From an uncultured Prolixibacteraceae bacterium (GTDB lineage: Bacteria > Bacteroidota > Bacteroidia > Bacteroidales > Prolixibacteraceae): a DNA stretch of 64,000 bases. Made by a program: the position numbers and the translations under genes. Shown here piece after piece: positions 42,043 through 50,982 of this stretch (within the stretch, counting starts at the first letter, position 1; every line of letters starts with the position of its first letter). The DNA lies in NCBI GenBank assembly GCA_913063265.1, contig CAJXZG010000002.1, positions 57,590 through 121,589 on the forward strand, written 5' to 3'. A model generated the notes under the pieces. It saw only the letters and a program-made list of their open reading frames with translations, made no database searches and was not told where the DNA came from.

Positions 42043-44514
42043 TTACTCTTTCAGCAAATTATCAGCCGCCAAAACCAAAAACATAAAATTCGTAGCTCCA
42101 CCACCCATCACATATTCCGTTTGTTGCCAGAAATAGGGCCATTCTTTTAACTCGGGAAAATCGGGACGAATTATTCCAGTGCCTGAAGCAACTCCACCCG
42201 GAATAAACGAACGGTCAGCCCGATTAACACCGTAAGCCTCAACAATTGAACGTGAACCCACGCCCGATGCAAATGAAGATGTATTTTCCCCGGGATGATT
42301 TCCCAAAACAAAATTTAATGCGTTTAACAACAAATCCCTGTCGAAAATTGCAGGTATATGTTTATGCAGAAAATATTGTTGCATTCCCAATCGCTGAATC
42401 CCCCAGCCGTCTCCCCAGATGCGTATATTATATGGCACACCAAAAGGATTTTCTTTTTGTCTTTCTTTTAAATCTGCCCCCAGCTTTTCAAAAGCTCCTC
42501 TCAACTCAGTTTTGAATGCTTCATCCTCCAACTGATTATAAATTCGTGCTACCGAAGCACCTGTTCGCGAAATGCTTCTGATAACATTCTCTTTCATATC
42601 AGAAATATCCTGAAGGTATTTAATATCTCCCGTGGTAAAATACAATTCAACCGCAGCGTTTACCTTGCCTGTGCTTGTCCAGGCATTTATTTCCCTTTCT
42701 ACATTGTATAATTTCACTGCAGCGTTTAAACAGCGATCTGCCAGTTCATCGTTGTAGCCTTTTAAAACGCGTGCTGCGGCTGCCAAACCCTGTATTGCAG
42801 AAAACTCATGGCCCGGATTTTCTTCGGTAAAAACCCAGCGGTCATCATGTTTTCCTGATTCCGTTGCAGTTCTTTCATTCTCTCCTAATTCAGGATTATA
42901 TTTTAAATCGTCCGTCATTGAAGAGGCATCGCCCAGCATTACATATTGTCTTAAATCGTTGCAGATAATACCACGATACAATCTTCCGAGGTTTTCATAG
43001 CCTCCTAAAATAGTAAGCACACCATGTTCAATCTGTTGAAGAACATCGGGTTTACCGTCAGGAAGATGGATTTCTACCAATTTACTTTCCTGATCTACAA
43101 GGGTTTGATCCCACTCAACATCAAACTCTTCAAAAGCCATTGCTAAAGTCCATACAGTACCTGCCTGAGATTCAACACGCAAATCATAATCACCGGCATC
43201 GTGCCAGCCACCAACATTTAATCCCGGAACTTGTTCGTATGGTTCAAACTTAGTCAAGGTTGATGGCCCTTGATTGTAACCATCAAAATGGTTGGTATCG
43301 GTTGGTGCCATTAAAGCATCATCCATGTGACAGAGGTCATGCCAAACCCGGTATCCCTCATTAATCCGCATATGACACATTTGAACCGGAAGAAAATATT
43401 CCAGGGTTGGTTGCCAGACATGACGTTCATAAACATCACCTCCTATTTTAAAAGGTTCAGTTATAAAGTTGCCATAACGTACCTGGTAGATTCCCGGTTC
43501 ATTTACTTCAGAAAAATTAAGCTGATAATAATTAAACCTTAAATATTTCCCCCACTCTGCAGGTGTTTCCTTTTTTATTACATCGAAACCTCCATTTTCA
43601 TACAACCTTAAAAGTTCCGCCTTTTCAATTTTCTTTTCACTCTTATCCAGCTCTACTGTTGCAATTTTTTGCTGATTGGGGTGATAACCAACCTGACTTA
43701 CATGTACTACCGGTTTATGTTTGAAACCTTCAATTACTGTTGGCTCAACCAACCACTCAATGGCATTTTTTGAGGCACCCGAAGGAACTTCAGAACGTAC
43801 CACAAACCAACCGTTGTTATGATAAAATCGACCATCAAGGAGCTGCAATTCTGATTTTAAACTGGTGATAATCATGGTTTGTTCTTTAACATCGGGGGCA
43901 ATTGTAAGTTTTTTACCACTTGCAACTGGATATGCCTGCCAGTTTCCATCGGCATCTTTTTGCATCGGGCCATTGGCCTGCAATGGGAATATTCCCGACT
44001 GTTTGTCCATATACCACGATTTACCAAAATATAAAGCAGGGAATAGTTCAAGATTAAAACCTACCTTGCCAATCCATTCTTCTGGCAGCGGCTCTTCCAA
44101 ATCCACAATTATCCTGAAATTTTTCCCTTCGCCAATTACCCGAACGTCGTATTTAAATTCCAGGTCTGGGTAGTAAATCGGATTAAAACCTTTGGCATTT
44201 TTACTCTCGTCGGGGAAAGCACAATCGATACTGATTTCATTTTTTTCGAGATCTACTTTTCGTGTTCCGACTTTTGGAATCGGCTGCCATTGACCTGGAG
44301 TAGGTTCCAAGCGGATATCACCATTGGTTGCCACTCGGGTTCCGTTTTGAATAATCCCGATTGCTCCCTGGTGGCCCTCGGGATAAATATCGTAAAATAC
44401 CATAACATTTAAGCCCGGCATTTCGAAATATTCATCGCTGTTGATGGTTAACTTTTGAGCTGTTGTTGTAAAAAATACACACAACATAAAAACGAAAGAA
44501 AATATCTTTTTCAT
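42043..44514 (-). CDS. GH9 endoglucanase-type glycoside hydrolase, secreted
   Basis: Predicted to cleave beta-1,4-glucan (cellulose, xyloglucan or related). The 823-residue protein has a signal peptide ending near TTAQ. An N-terminal beta-rich extension of about 260 residues precedes an Ig-like CelD_N domain (KPVVHVSQVGYHPNQQ). The GH9 alpha/alpha-barrel carries GGWHDAGDYDLRVES (base aspartates), and near the C-terminus FVLGNHPGENTSSFASGVGSRS and the acid-glutamate block QTEYVMGGG. No dockerin or CBM is seen. Transcribed alone from a promoter with a -7 at 44539-44546. Confidence 0.9.
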   Translation of the reverse strand: MKKIFSFVFMLCVFFTTTAQKLTINSDEYFEMPGLNVMVFYDIYPEGHQGAIGIIQNGTRVATNGDIRLEPTPGQWQPIPKVGTRKVDLEKNEISIDCAFPDESKNAKGFNPIYYPDLEFKYDVRVIGEGKNFRIIVDLEEPLPEEWIGKVGFNLELFPALYFGKSWYMDKQSGIFPLQANGPMQKDADGNWQAYPVASGKKLTIAPDVKEQTMIITSLKSELQLLDGRFYHNNGWFVVRSEVPSGASKNAIEWLVEPTVIEGFKHKPVVHVSQVGYHPNQQKIATVELDKSEKKIEKAELLRLYENGGFDVIKKETPAEWGKYLRFNYYQLNFSEVNEPGIYQVRYGNFITEPFKIGGDVYERHVWQPTLEYFLPVQMCHMRINEGYRVWHDLCHMDDALMAPTDTNHFDGYNQGPSTLTKFEPYEQVPGLNVGGWHDAGDYDLRVESQAGTVWTLAMAFEEFDVEWDQTLVDQESKLVEIHLPDGKPDVLQQIEHGVLTILGGYENLGRLYRGIICNDLRQYVMLGDASSMTDDLKYNPELGENERTATESGKHDDRWVFTEENPGHEFSAIQGLAAAARVLKGYNDELADRCLNAAVKLYNVEREINAWTSTGKVNAAVELYFTTGDIKYLQDISDMKENVIRSISRTGASVARIYNQLEDEAFKTELRGAFEKLGADLKERQKENPFGVPYNIRIWGDGWGIQRLGMQQYFLHKHIPAIFDRDLLLNALNFVLGNHPGENTSSFASGVGSRSIVEAYGVNRADRSFIPGGVASGTGIIRPDFPELKEWPYFWQQTEYVMGGGATNFMFLVLAADNLLKE

Positions 44515-44538
44515 GATTTAATTTGGTTTAAGAATATT

Positions 44539-44546
44539 CAAAGGTA
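44539..44546 (-). promoter_or_regulatory. -7 element for the GH9 gene
   Basis: Read on the minus strand as TACCTTTG, 24 bases upstream of the GH9 ATG at 44514. The -33 element is not clear at 19-22 bases. Confidence 0.5.
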
Positions 44547-44658
44547 ATTATTATTAGGTCAAAAAAAACATAAGTTTTATTCAGAAAAAAGAGACCTAAT
44601 CAAAATTAATTGCAAAATATGAATTACCTACAAATTGAAAGTTTGAAACGTTTTTTGA

Positions 44659-44720
44659 CCCCCTAAATCCCCCAAAGGGGTAAAGTTTCCCGACTAGTCG
44701 GGATTGGGAGGGGTAATCGC
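44659..44720. repeat. Composite repeat: CCCCTAAATCCCCC element plus 16-base palindrome
   Basis: CCCCTAAATCCCCCAAAGGGG lies at 44660-44680, in reverse orientation to the element at 28462. It is followed by the perfect palindrome TCCCGACTAGTCGGGA (44688-44703) and GGGAGGGGTAATC, which echoes the end of the 28.46-kb copy. A similar TCCCGAT/ATCGGGA pair lies at 50556-50581. The gap carries no gene. Confidence 0.65.
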
Positions 44721-44787
44721 TTACAAATTGAAAGTCAAATTTTTCTCTTTTGCGCTTTTGAGATGGCCTCTACTTTATAAAACTGGT

Positions 44788-46572
44788 TTAGCTTTTTCCA
44801 ACTGAATAAATATCGTCGATTAAATGCTGATATTTAGAAGCAACAATATTTCTCCTCAATTTTAAAGTTGGAGACAATTCACCTGTAGCTGGTGTCCACT
44901 CTGCACAAACCAATCTTATTCGACTTATTTGTTCATGCGAGCCAAGTGTTTTGTTTACTTGCTGAACTTCTTTTTGAATCTTCTCAACTACCTGAGGTAT
45001 TTTTATAAGATCTTTGTTATTTTCAAAGTGAATTTTATGCTCAGCACACCAGTCGTGGATCAATGGAAAATTTGGAGAAATTAAGGCACTCGCAAATTTT
45101 TCGTTAGCTCCTATTACCATTACCTGCTCAATAAGATTTGATGATTTAAGTTTATTCTCTATCATTTGAGGAGCGATATATTTTCCACCTGAAAGTTTAA
45201 AAATTTCCTTTTTCCTATCAGTAATTTTCAGGTATTTATCGTCTTCCATAATACCAATATCTCCGGTATGAAACCAACCCTCTTTATCGATAACCTCCCG
45301 GGTCAAATCATCAGCTTTATAATAGCCTTTCATAACCCCGGGCCCTTTGCAAAGTATTTCTCCGTCCTCAGCTATTTTTACCTCATATCCTTCAAGAACC
45401 GGTCCTACAGTTCCAATTTTCATTTCTCCCTGTGCAGGATTATTTACAGCGATTACAGGCGAAGTTTCCGTCAATCCGTATCCTTCCAGATTAAACATTT
45501 TAGCCATACCCAGTACCCTGGCAATTTTTGGTTGAAGTGCTGCCCCTCCGGAAACCACATAAACTATATTTCCTCCAAGGGCTGCACGCCATTTGGAGTA
45601 AATCAATTTGTCCGCAATTTTAATTTTCAGACTAAGAAGGAGCCCGTATTTTTTGTTAAATTCAAAGTGCCGGGTTAAATTAATAGCCCAAAAATAAAGG
45701 CTCTTTTTCAAACCGGTCAACTCTTTTCCTTTTGTTACAAATCCATCGTAAACCTTTTCCAGCAGCCTGGGTACAGAATTGAACATGTGTGGCTTTATCT
45801 CCTTAATCGCTGCAACAATCTGACTCAAATTACCAACATAATAAATCCCCATTCCCTTGTACTGGAAATGGTAATTGACACTGCGCTCATAAACATGGCA
45901 TAAAGGTAAAAAGCTTATCACCCGGTGTTCTTTTCCCAAATGATGCATCTTTGAATGTGCAACAAAATTTGAAACAAGATTTTTTTGAGTCAGCATAACT
46001 CCTTTTGGAACGCCTGTTGTACCTGAAGTATATATAATTGTGGCTAAATCTTCAGGTTGAATCGAAGCTTTTATTTCATCCAGGGATTTTTCAAAATCAT
46101 CCTTTTTCGATTCTCCAAGTTCAAGGATCTCATTATAATTTTTTGCACCATCAACATCTTCAAATGTGTAAATATGCTTGATGTGTGACAGGTTTTTTAC
46201 AATTGGATCAATTTTTTCATAAAGTTTTTGATCTCCAACAATTATAATTTTCACCTCAGAATGATGCAGGATGTATTTGTATTCATCTTCTCCTATTGTC
46301 GGATAAATTGGTACATGAATTATACCGGTCATCGACATGCCCATGTCGGCAAAATTCCATTCAGGACGATTGGTGGTAACTGTAGCTACTTTATCTCCTT
46401 TTTTTAGTCCAAGGGCCATTAAGCCCATTGCAAACCTGTGTGAATTTTCGTTGTATTCTTCTGTAGAATAGGTGTACCAACTTCCGTCCTTTTTCCCACC
46501 AAGAGCATCTTTGCGTGGAAATTCTTTTAGGTATCGATCAAGAATATCAAAAGTACGTGTTACTTCCGCCAT
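44788..46572 (-). CDS. Long-chain fatty acid-CoA ligase (AMP-forming)
   Basis: Activates long-chain fatty acids to acyl-CoA through an acyl-adenylate. The 594 residues are of the FAA1/FadD15 type: the P-loop IIYTSGTTGVPKGVML, VVSGGAALQPKIARV, LEGYGLTETSPVIAV, and the hinge block WFHTGDIGIMEDDKYLKITDRKKEIFKLSGGKYIAP with the catalytic lysine downstream. It is transcribed alone from a -7 at 46601-46608. No neighbouring beta-oxidation gene is present. Confidence 0.94.
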   Translation of the reverse strand: MAEVTRTFDILDRYLKEFPRKDALGGKKDGSWYTYSTEEYNENSHRFAMGLMALGLKKGDKVATVTTNRPEWNFADMGMSMTGIIHVPIYPTIGEDEYKYILHHSEVKIIIVGDQKLYEKIDPIVKNLSHIKHIYTFEDVDGAKNYNEILELGESKKDDFEKSLDEIKASIQPEDLATIIYTSGTTGVPKGVMLTQKNLVSNFVAHSKMHHLGKEHRVISFLPLCHVYERSVNYHFQYKGMGIYYVGNLSQIVAAIKEIKPHMFNSVPRLLEKVYDGFVTKGKELTGLKKSLYFWAINLTRHFEFNKKYGLLLSLKIKIADKLIYSKWRAALGGNIVYVVSGGAALQPKIARVLGMAKMFNLEGYGLTETSPVIAVNNPAQGEMKIGTVGPVLEGYEVKIAEDGEILCKGPGVMKGYYKADDLTREVIDKEGWFHTGDIGIMEDDKYLKITDRKKEIFKLSGGKYIAPQMIENKLKSSNLIEQVMVIGANEKFASALISPNFPLIHDWCAEHKIHFENNKDLIKIPQVVEKIQKEVQQVNKTLGSHEQISRIRLVCAEWTPATGELSPTLKLRRNIVASKYQHLIDDIYSVGKS

Positions 46573-46600
46573 ATTTTATTGATTTAGTTAAAAAAGCCCT

Positions 46601-46608
46601 CAAAGATA
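46601..46608 (-). promoter_or_regulatory. -7 element for the acyl-CoA ligase gene
   Basis: Reads TATCTTTG on the minus strand, a full TAnnTTTG match, 28 bases before the start codon at 46572. Confidence 0.5.
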
Positions 46609-46792
46609 ACTGTTTTGGATGTGGCAGAAGAAAATATAGGATTCGCAAAGAAACGCACAAACTTATTTAGATTTTCTCTAAATAAAACTATTCAACTAAC
46701 TATCAATACATTATTAAAACAAAAATCGACTTTCTGTTTTAGTTATTCTAAAAGTCTAAGAATAAAATGAGGCTTATTTATAAATTTTCTTA

Positions 46793-47329
46793 CTACGCTT
46801 GTTCAACTTTATATTTTAATCCAATTGCCCCCGATTCAAATGTTACAGTTTCAAATAAACGTAAATGAGTTTCTTTCGGGAAGGCATCAAAAAGGTCAAT
46901 TCCTCCGGAAAGTATTATTGGCATAACAAAAACATGAATTTCGTCCAGAAGTCCGGCGTTAAGTATTAAAGTATTGGCCTTTCCTCCACCGATTAACCAA
47001 ATATCACTTCCTTTTTCTTCTTTCAGTTTTTTTATAAAATCGACCGGTTCTTTATTGATGAACTCAACAAATTCTGCGTTTTTTATATTTTCCCTTTTTG
47101 TTAAAACATAATTCTTTTTCTCTTTGTACGGGAATTCAATTCCCCATCCAATAATTTGTCTGTAAGTATTATAGCCCTGAATTGTTGTATCGACCGAACT
47201 ATAAAAATCGGTATAACCGTAATCAGAGTCTTCCGGTCTTGGAATTGTTTCAAGCCAGTCTACACTGCCATCCTTCGCGGCAATTTTTCCATTTAAGCTA
47301 ATGGCAATGTAAAGTTTTATTTTTCTCAT
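46793..47329 (-). CDS. RibD C-terminal / dihydrofolate reductase-like protein
   Basis: A 178-residue protein of the RibD_C superfamily (DHFR fold), typically NADPH-dependent, though the substrate of these standalone members is unknown. Motifs: KIKLYIAISLNGKIAAKDGSVDWL at the start (substrate-proximal), TIQGYNTYRQI, IWLIGGGKANTLIL (nucleotide-binding GGG) and DEIHVFVMPIILSGGIDLF. Not a canonical folate enzyme and not fused to a deaminase domain. Transcribed alone. Confidence 0.85.
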   Translation of the reverse strand: MRKIKLYIAISLNGKIAAKDGSVDWLETIPRPEDSDYGYTDFYSSVDTTIQGYNTYRQIIGWGIEFPYKEKKNYVLTKRENIKNAEFVEFINKEPVDFIKKLKEEKGSDIWLIGGGKANTLILNAGLLDEIHVFVMPIILSGGIDLFDAFPKETHLRLFETVTFESGAIGLKYKVEQA

Positions 47330-47467
47330 TTTATTGAAATCTTTTTCAACACAAAAACGCTACGACACTGCGAGTTTTGATATTAAACAGCATTTCTTGT
47401 TGTGGCTTTGATCCTGTGTTTTCCTGGTTTAACATTAATAATATGGAATTAAAATATTTTATTCATC

Positions 47468-50400
47468 TTATGTTTCTTTGATACTTTTTTCAAACTTCGA
47501 CTCTTTAAAATAAGCCCAAACCATTAAACCACCAAAAACAATAAAAGTAATTGGCACGGCAGGATTTACTCCATCTGCTGTTCCTTTTCCATACGAATGT
47601 AATCCTGACAAATAATAGTTCACTCCAAAATAGGTCATTAACACAGAGGCAAATCCCAATATCGATGCCATGTTATAATTAAAAATACCACGTAATGGGG
47701 GTATTAATCTCATATGCACGATAAAGGAATATATAACAACTGTAATTAAGGCCCATGTTTCTTTTGGATCCCATCCCCAGTATCTTCCCCAGCTTTCATT
47801 GGCCCAGATTCCGCCCAGAAAAGTACCTATGGTTAAGGCATACAGTCCAATGGTTGCTGACATTTCATTTATCGCGGTAATTTGCTCAATATAAACTGTT
47901 ACTTTTTGTTGATTATTGTTGTTTCGCATTACAATTAATATCAGTACAAGAACTCCCAATAAAGCGCTTAATCCCAAAAATCCATAACTCGCTGTGATAA
48001 TGGCAACATGAATCATGAGCCAATAGGATTTTAAGACCGGAACAAGGGGCGTGATTTCAGGGCTCATCCAGCTCAAATGAGCAACAAACAAAGATATTCC
48101 GGTCAGGAAAGATGCAGTTGCTACAACCAGAGGATATTTGCGACCAAATATAAATCCTGCCAGCATTGTGGCCCAGGCTACATAAACCACAGATTCGAAA
48201 CCATTGCTCCATGGTGCATGACCAGAAATATACCAACGTAAAACCAGCCCGGCGGTATGTATCAGGAATAAAATGAATATCAAACCAAAGAATGTAATCC
48301 TCATAAATTTAGGTAAAGGTTTTTGTCTGAAAATATTAACCAGTAAAACTACCAGCAATAGTATACCAAACAAGATGTAAAAGGGGAATACTCTTTTGAA
48401 AGGATTAAAACTATTGTATAGAATTTCTATATTTTTTTTGGTTTCCGAGGGGATTAAATCGCCTCCGTATTTTACCTGAAAATTGGAAACTGCCTTTAAA
48501 ACCTGAACCGCATCGGTATATTTTTGCTCGGCAATTGACTGCAATAACAACTGAAATCCGCTTTTGATAAATATTGAATCTCCTCCCGAATATTCTATTG
48601 CATTTTCCCCCGGGGTATACCATGAAGCTTCACGAGTGTCTCTTGGATAAATCTGAAACAGCGCTCCCTGGAAAACCATAAAGCTAATGTTTACACGTTC
48701 ATCCAAATCGATATATTCCTTTTCAATTTTATTTCTTAATGCCGGTGCTTTGGCATAAGCAGCCTGAACTTTATCAGCTATTTTATAGTTTCCTTCCAAA
48801 TCGAAAAACTGCTCAAGATTCATATACTTTCCACTTACACCAAGTTCCAGAGCAACGGCGTCTTCTGTAATTCTAACAAACGGTAAAGTCCTCCAAATTT
48901 CAGGATAGGTCATCATACTTAACACAACTTCATCAGCAGAGTACCCGTAAAGAGATGACTTTCTGCTTACTTTTCTGACTATTTCACTGTTTAGGGTTGA
49001 AATTGGTTCAATACGACCATCAACACCCTGTACCCAAAGCCGGCTAAATTCTTCAACCACTTCGTTATCTATATCAGGAATTCCGGCTCCGGTTCCTGTT
49101 TGTGCCGAACTATGCAGGGTCAATCCTCCGACAGCAAACAAAACTAAAATTACTGTCACCGAAGTTTGTTTTACTTTTCTTGCCAGGAACCTGAAATAGG
49201 AGTTTTTATTTGTTAATGAAAGTATCATTCCCAGCGTTAAAAGGAAATAACCCAAATAGGTAATCCATGTTCCCCAAAAATCGTGGTTTACTGATAGTAC
49301 TGTCCCCAGTTCATCGGTATCGTAACTACTTTGAAAAAATTTATATCCCCTGTGCGTAAGTGTGTTATTCATATATATCCGCATATCTTCTTTTAAGCCC
49401 ATGTCGTCGTCCTGTAGAATTACTTCAGAAGCAAAAGATGAAGGCGAGTTAGATCCCGGATAACGTTCAAGCTGAAAATCTTTCAAATAGATGCTAAATG
49501 GTACTTTTATCGGCAAAGAACCATAAGCCAGTTTTAGATTTGAATCTCCCAGAGGGACAGAAACAGTATCAGGGACAACTCCTGTATGCCCGAAAACAGG
49601 AATGGTTTGTTGTTTGAGCCCATCTGAAATCTGAATCAGAACTGCATCTTCACGGGTTTCTGCCTGACTTTTAACGGCAGTAAAAGAAGCATTGGGCAGA
49701 AAATTCCGAATCAAAAAACGAAAACCGTTATACCCGTACAAAAACATGTTTTTTGCAGGAATGGTATCACCGGCCTCAAAAGTCACCGTTTCCTGACTTG
49801 CCATGGTAGTTTCTTCAATTACATTGTTTGCAACCAAAAACAACTGCCCATCTATTCTGAAAAGTTTTACTCCGGTTTCTTTGTCCGATTCAAATCCTAC
49901 TGTTAATCCCGGATAATCCAGTTCATCTCCCAGATGAAACATAAAACTTTGCATTCCCTGCGCCATGGGTGAGGAAAAAACAAAATCGATAACAGGCTCA
50001 CCTTTTTCAGAAGGAATTGCTTTTCTTTCCGCGTCTTCAATAAAACCAACCGATTTAATTTTTACTTTCTGACCGTTTGCATCAAAGTTGCCTGAAAATT
50101 GTTTTGGCGTCAACTCGGAGAACAACACTTTCTTTTCTTTCTTTTGATCTTCAAAAGCTGCATAAAAATAACTGTCAGTAGAAATGATATAATCCGAACT
50201 TTCGTTTTCCCTTATATGCATTACTCCCTCATAGCTAATGTAACGGGTAATTGCTGCACCCAATAAAATCACCAGAAATGAAACATGGAAAAGTCCTATG
50301 GTAAATCGTTGTTTATTAAGCAGGTTATAACGGGTTAGATTTTTTAGCAGGTTGATACCAAGCAGTATTAAAATTAATTCGAACCAGAATTTTCGATAAA

Positions 50401-50530
50401 CCAAAGCCAGGGCAGTAGGTGTTCCGAAACTGCTTTCGATAAAAGTTGCAACGGCCATGGCGATTGCAAAAGCTAAAAGTAAAAATGCCATAAATGGCAT
50501 GGAAGTGAGGAAAGAAAATATTTTTCTCAT
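47468..50530 (-). CDS. ccsBA: Cytochrome c maturation protein, CcsB (ResB)-CcsA (ResC) fusion
   Basis: System II cytochrome c synthetase that transports heme and attaches it to apocytochrome c outside the membrane. I start at ATG 50530 (1020 aa) so that the first helix is intact (MRKIFSFLTSMPFMAFLLL); upstream in-frame codons lie in a repeat. The N-terminal ResB half spans about 1-480 with its periplasmic beta domain. A signal-like helix near AVGGLTLHSSAQ precedes a periplasmic linker of roughly 200 residues. The CcsA half shows the WWD heme motif WGRYWGWDPKETWALI and flanking histidines (HTAGLVLRWY, IVHMRLIPPLRG). Confidence 0.92.
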   Translation of the reverse strand: MRKIFSFLTSMPFMAFLLLAFAIAMAVATFIESSFGTPTALALVYRKFWFELILILLGINLLKNLTRYNLLNKQRFTIGLFHVSFLVILLGAAITRYISYEGVMHIRENESSDYIISTDSYFYAAFEDQKKEKKVLFSELTPKQFSGNFDANGQKVKIKSVGFIEDAERKAIPSEKGEPVIDFVFSSPMAQGMQSFMFHLGDELDYPGLTVGFESDKETGVKLFRIDGQLFLVANNVIEETTMASQETVTFEAGDTIPAKNMFLYGYNGFRFLIRNFLPNASFTAVKSQAETREDAVLIQISDGLKQQTIPVFGHTGVVPDTVSVPLGDSNLKLAYGSLPIKVPFSIYLKDFQLERYPGSNSPSSFASEVILQDDDMGLKEDMRIYMNNTLTHRGYKFFQSSYDTDELGTVLSVNHDFWGTWITYLGYFLLTLGMILSLTNKNSYFRFLARKVKQTSVTVILVLFAVGGLTLHSSAQTGTGAGIPDIDNEVVEEFSRLWVQGVDGRIEPISTLNSEIVRKVSRKSSLYGYSADEVVLSMMTYPEIWRTLPFVRITEDAVALELGVSGKYMNLEQFFDLEGNYKIADKVQAAYAKAPALRNKIEKEYIDLDERVNISFMVFQGALFQIYPRDTREASWYTPGENAIEYSGGDSIFIKSGFQLLLQSIAEQKYTDAVQVLKAVSNFQVKYGGDLIPSETKKNIEILYNSFNPFKRVFPFYILFGILLLVVLLVNIFRQKPLPKFMRITFFGLIFILFLIHTAGLVLRWYISGHAPWSNGFESVVYVAWATMLAGFIFGRKYPLVVATASFLTGISLFVAHLSWMSPEITPLVPVLKSYWLMIHVAIITASYGFLGLSALLGVLVLILIVMRNNNNQQKVTVYIEQITAINEMSATIGLYALTIGTFLGGIWANESWGRYWGWDPKETWALITVVIYSFIVHMRLIPPLRGIFNYNMASILGFASVLMTYFGVNYYLSGLHSYGKGTADGVNPAVPITFIVFGGLMVWAYFKESKFEKSIKET

Positions 50531-50545
50531 TCTTCGAAAATTTTG

Positions 50546-50653
50546 TCGGAAGTCGTCCCGATTCGACAAAGCTTATCGGGATGCATCGGCGGCGTTCGCC
50601 AGCCTAGCAGAATTCGGAAGAGCTTAGACTAAACCGAAGTCAGAAGTCCGAAG
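50546..50653. repeat. Heptamer units and hairpins upstream of ccsBA
   Basis: TCGGAAG occurs at 50546-50552 and 50614-50620, then ACCGAAG-TCAGAAG-TCCGAAG in register (50633-50653). Between them TCCCGAT/ATCGGGA (50556-50562, 50575-50581) and GGCG/CGCC around 50588-50600 form short hairpins. This is the same repeat family as at 11484, 38780 and 63334. Confidence 0.65.
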
Positions 50654-50836
50654 ATTTTATATCAAGTTTATTCATCATTAAACAGCGGGTTTGTCCCAAA
50701 GTTTAGCAGGGCTGAAAATAATTCTTATTTAGAATAAATCAAAGGCAAAACGCACATTTCGGACCTAAAAGTATTTTTTATATATGTTCAATTTTAAAGG
50801 GTTATTAAAAGGAGCGTTTATAATGTTCTAATTCGG

Positions 50837-50867
50837 TTTGCTAAAGTCCCTGATTCATATAAATTTG
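50837..50867 (+). promoter_or_regulatory. Consensus promoter for the type IX-secreted beta-helix gene
   Basis: TTTG at 50837-50840, a 19-base spacer, and TAAATTTG at 50860-50867 match the Bacteroidota primary-sigma consensus fully. The predicted start near 50874 leaves a leader of roughly 110 bases. Confidence 0.75.
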
Positions 50868-50982
50868 CATAATTCAAATTGGAGATTAGCAAAAAAGGAA
50901 AAGATTCCTCACTTCGTCCGGAATGAAAATACATATTGAGGCTTTTGTTGAATCCTTTGAAAAATTAATATTACCAAAAATT

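Larger units (their letters stand above)
50531..50982. other. Gene-free divergent region between ccsBA and the beta-helix gene
   Basis: 452 bases hold the heptamer/hairpin cluster (50546-50653) next to ccsBA and an excellent plus-strand promoter (50837-50867). The rest is AT-rich with no reading frame I can support. Confidence 0.7.

Noticed and set aside
50531..50569. TTG-initiated N-terminal extension of ccsBA
   Set aside because: The extra 13 codons fall within a heptamer/hairpin repeat and precede the natural membrane helix, so ATG 50530 is preferred.
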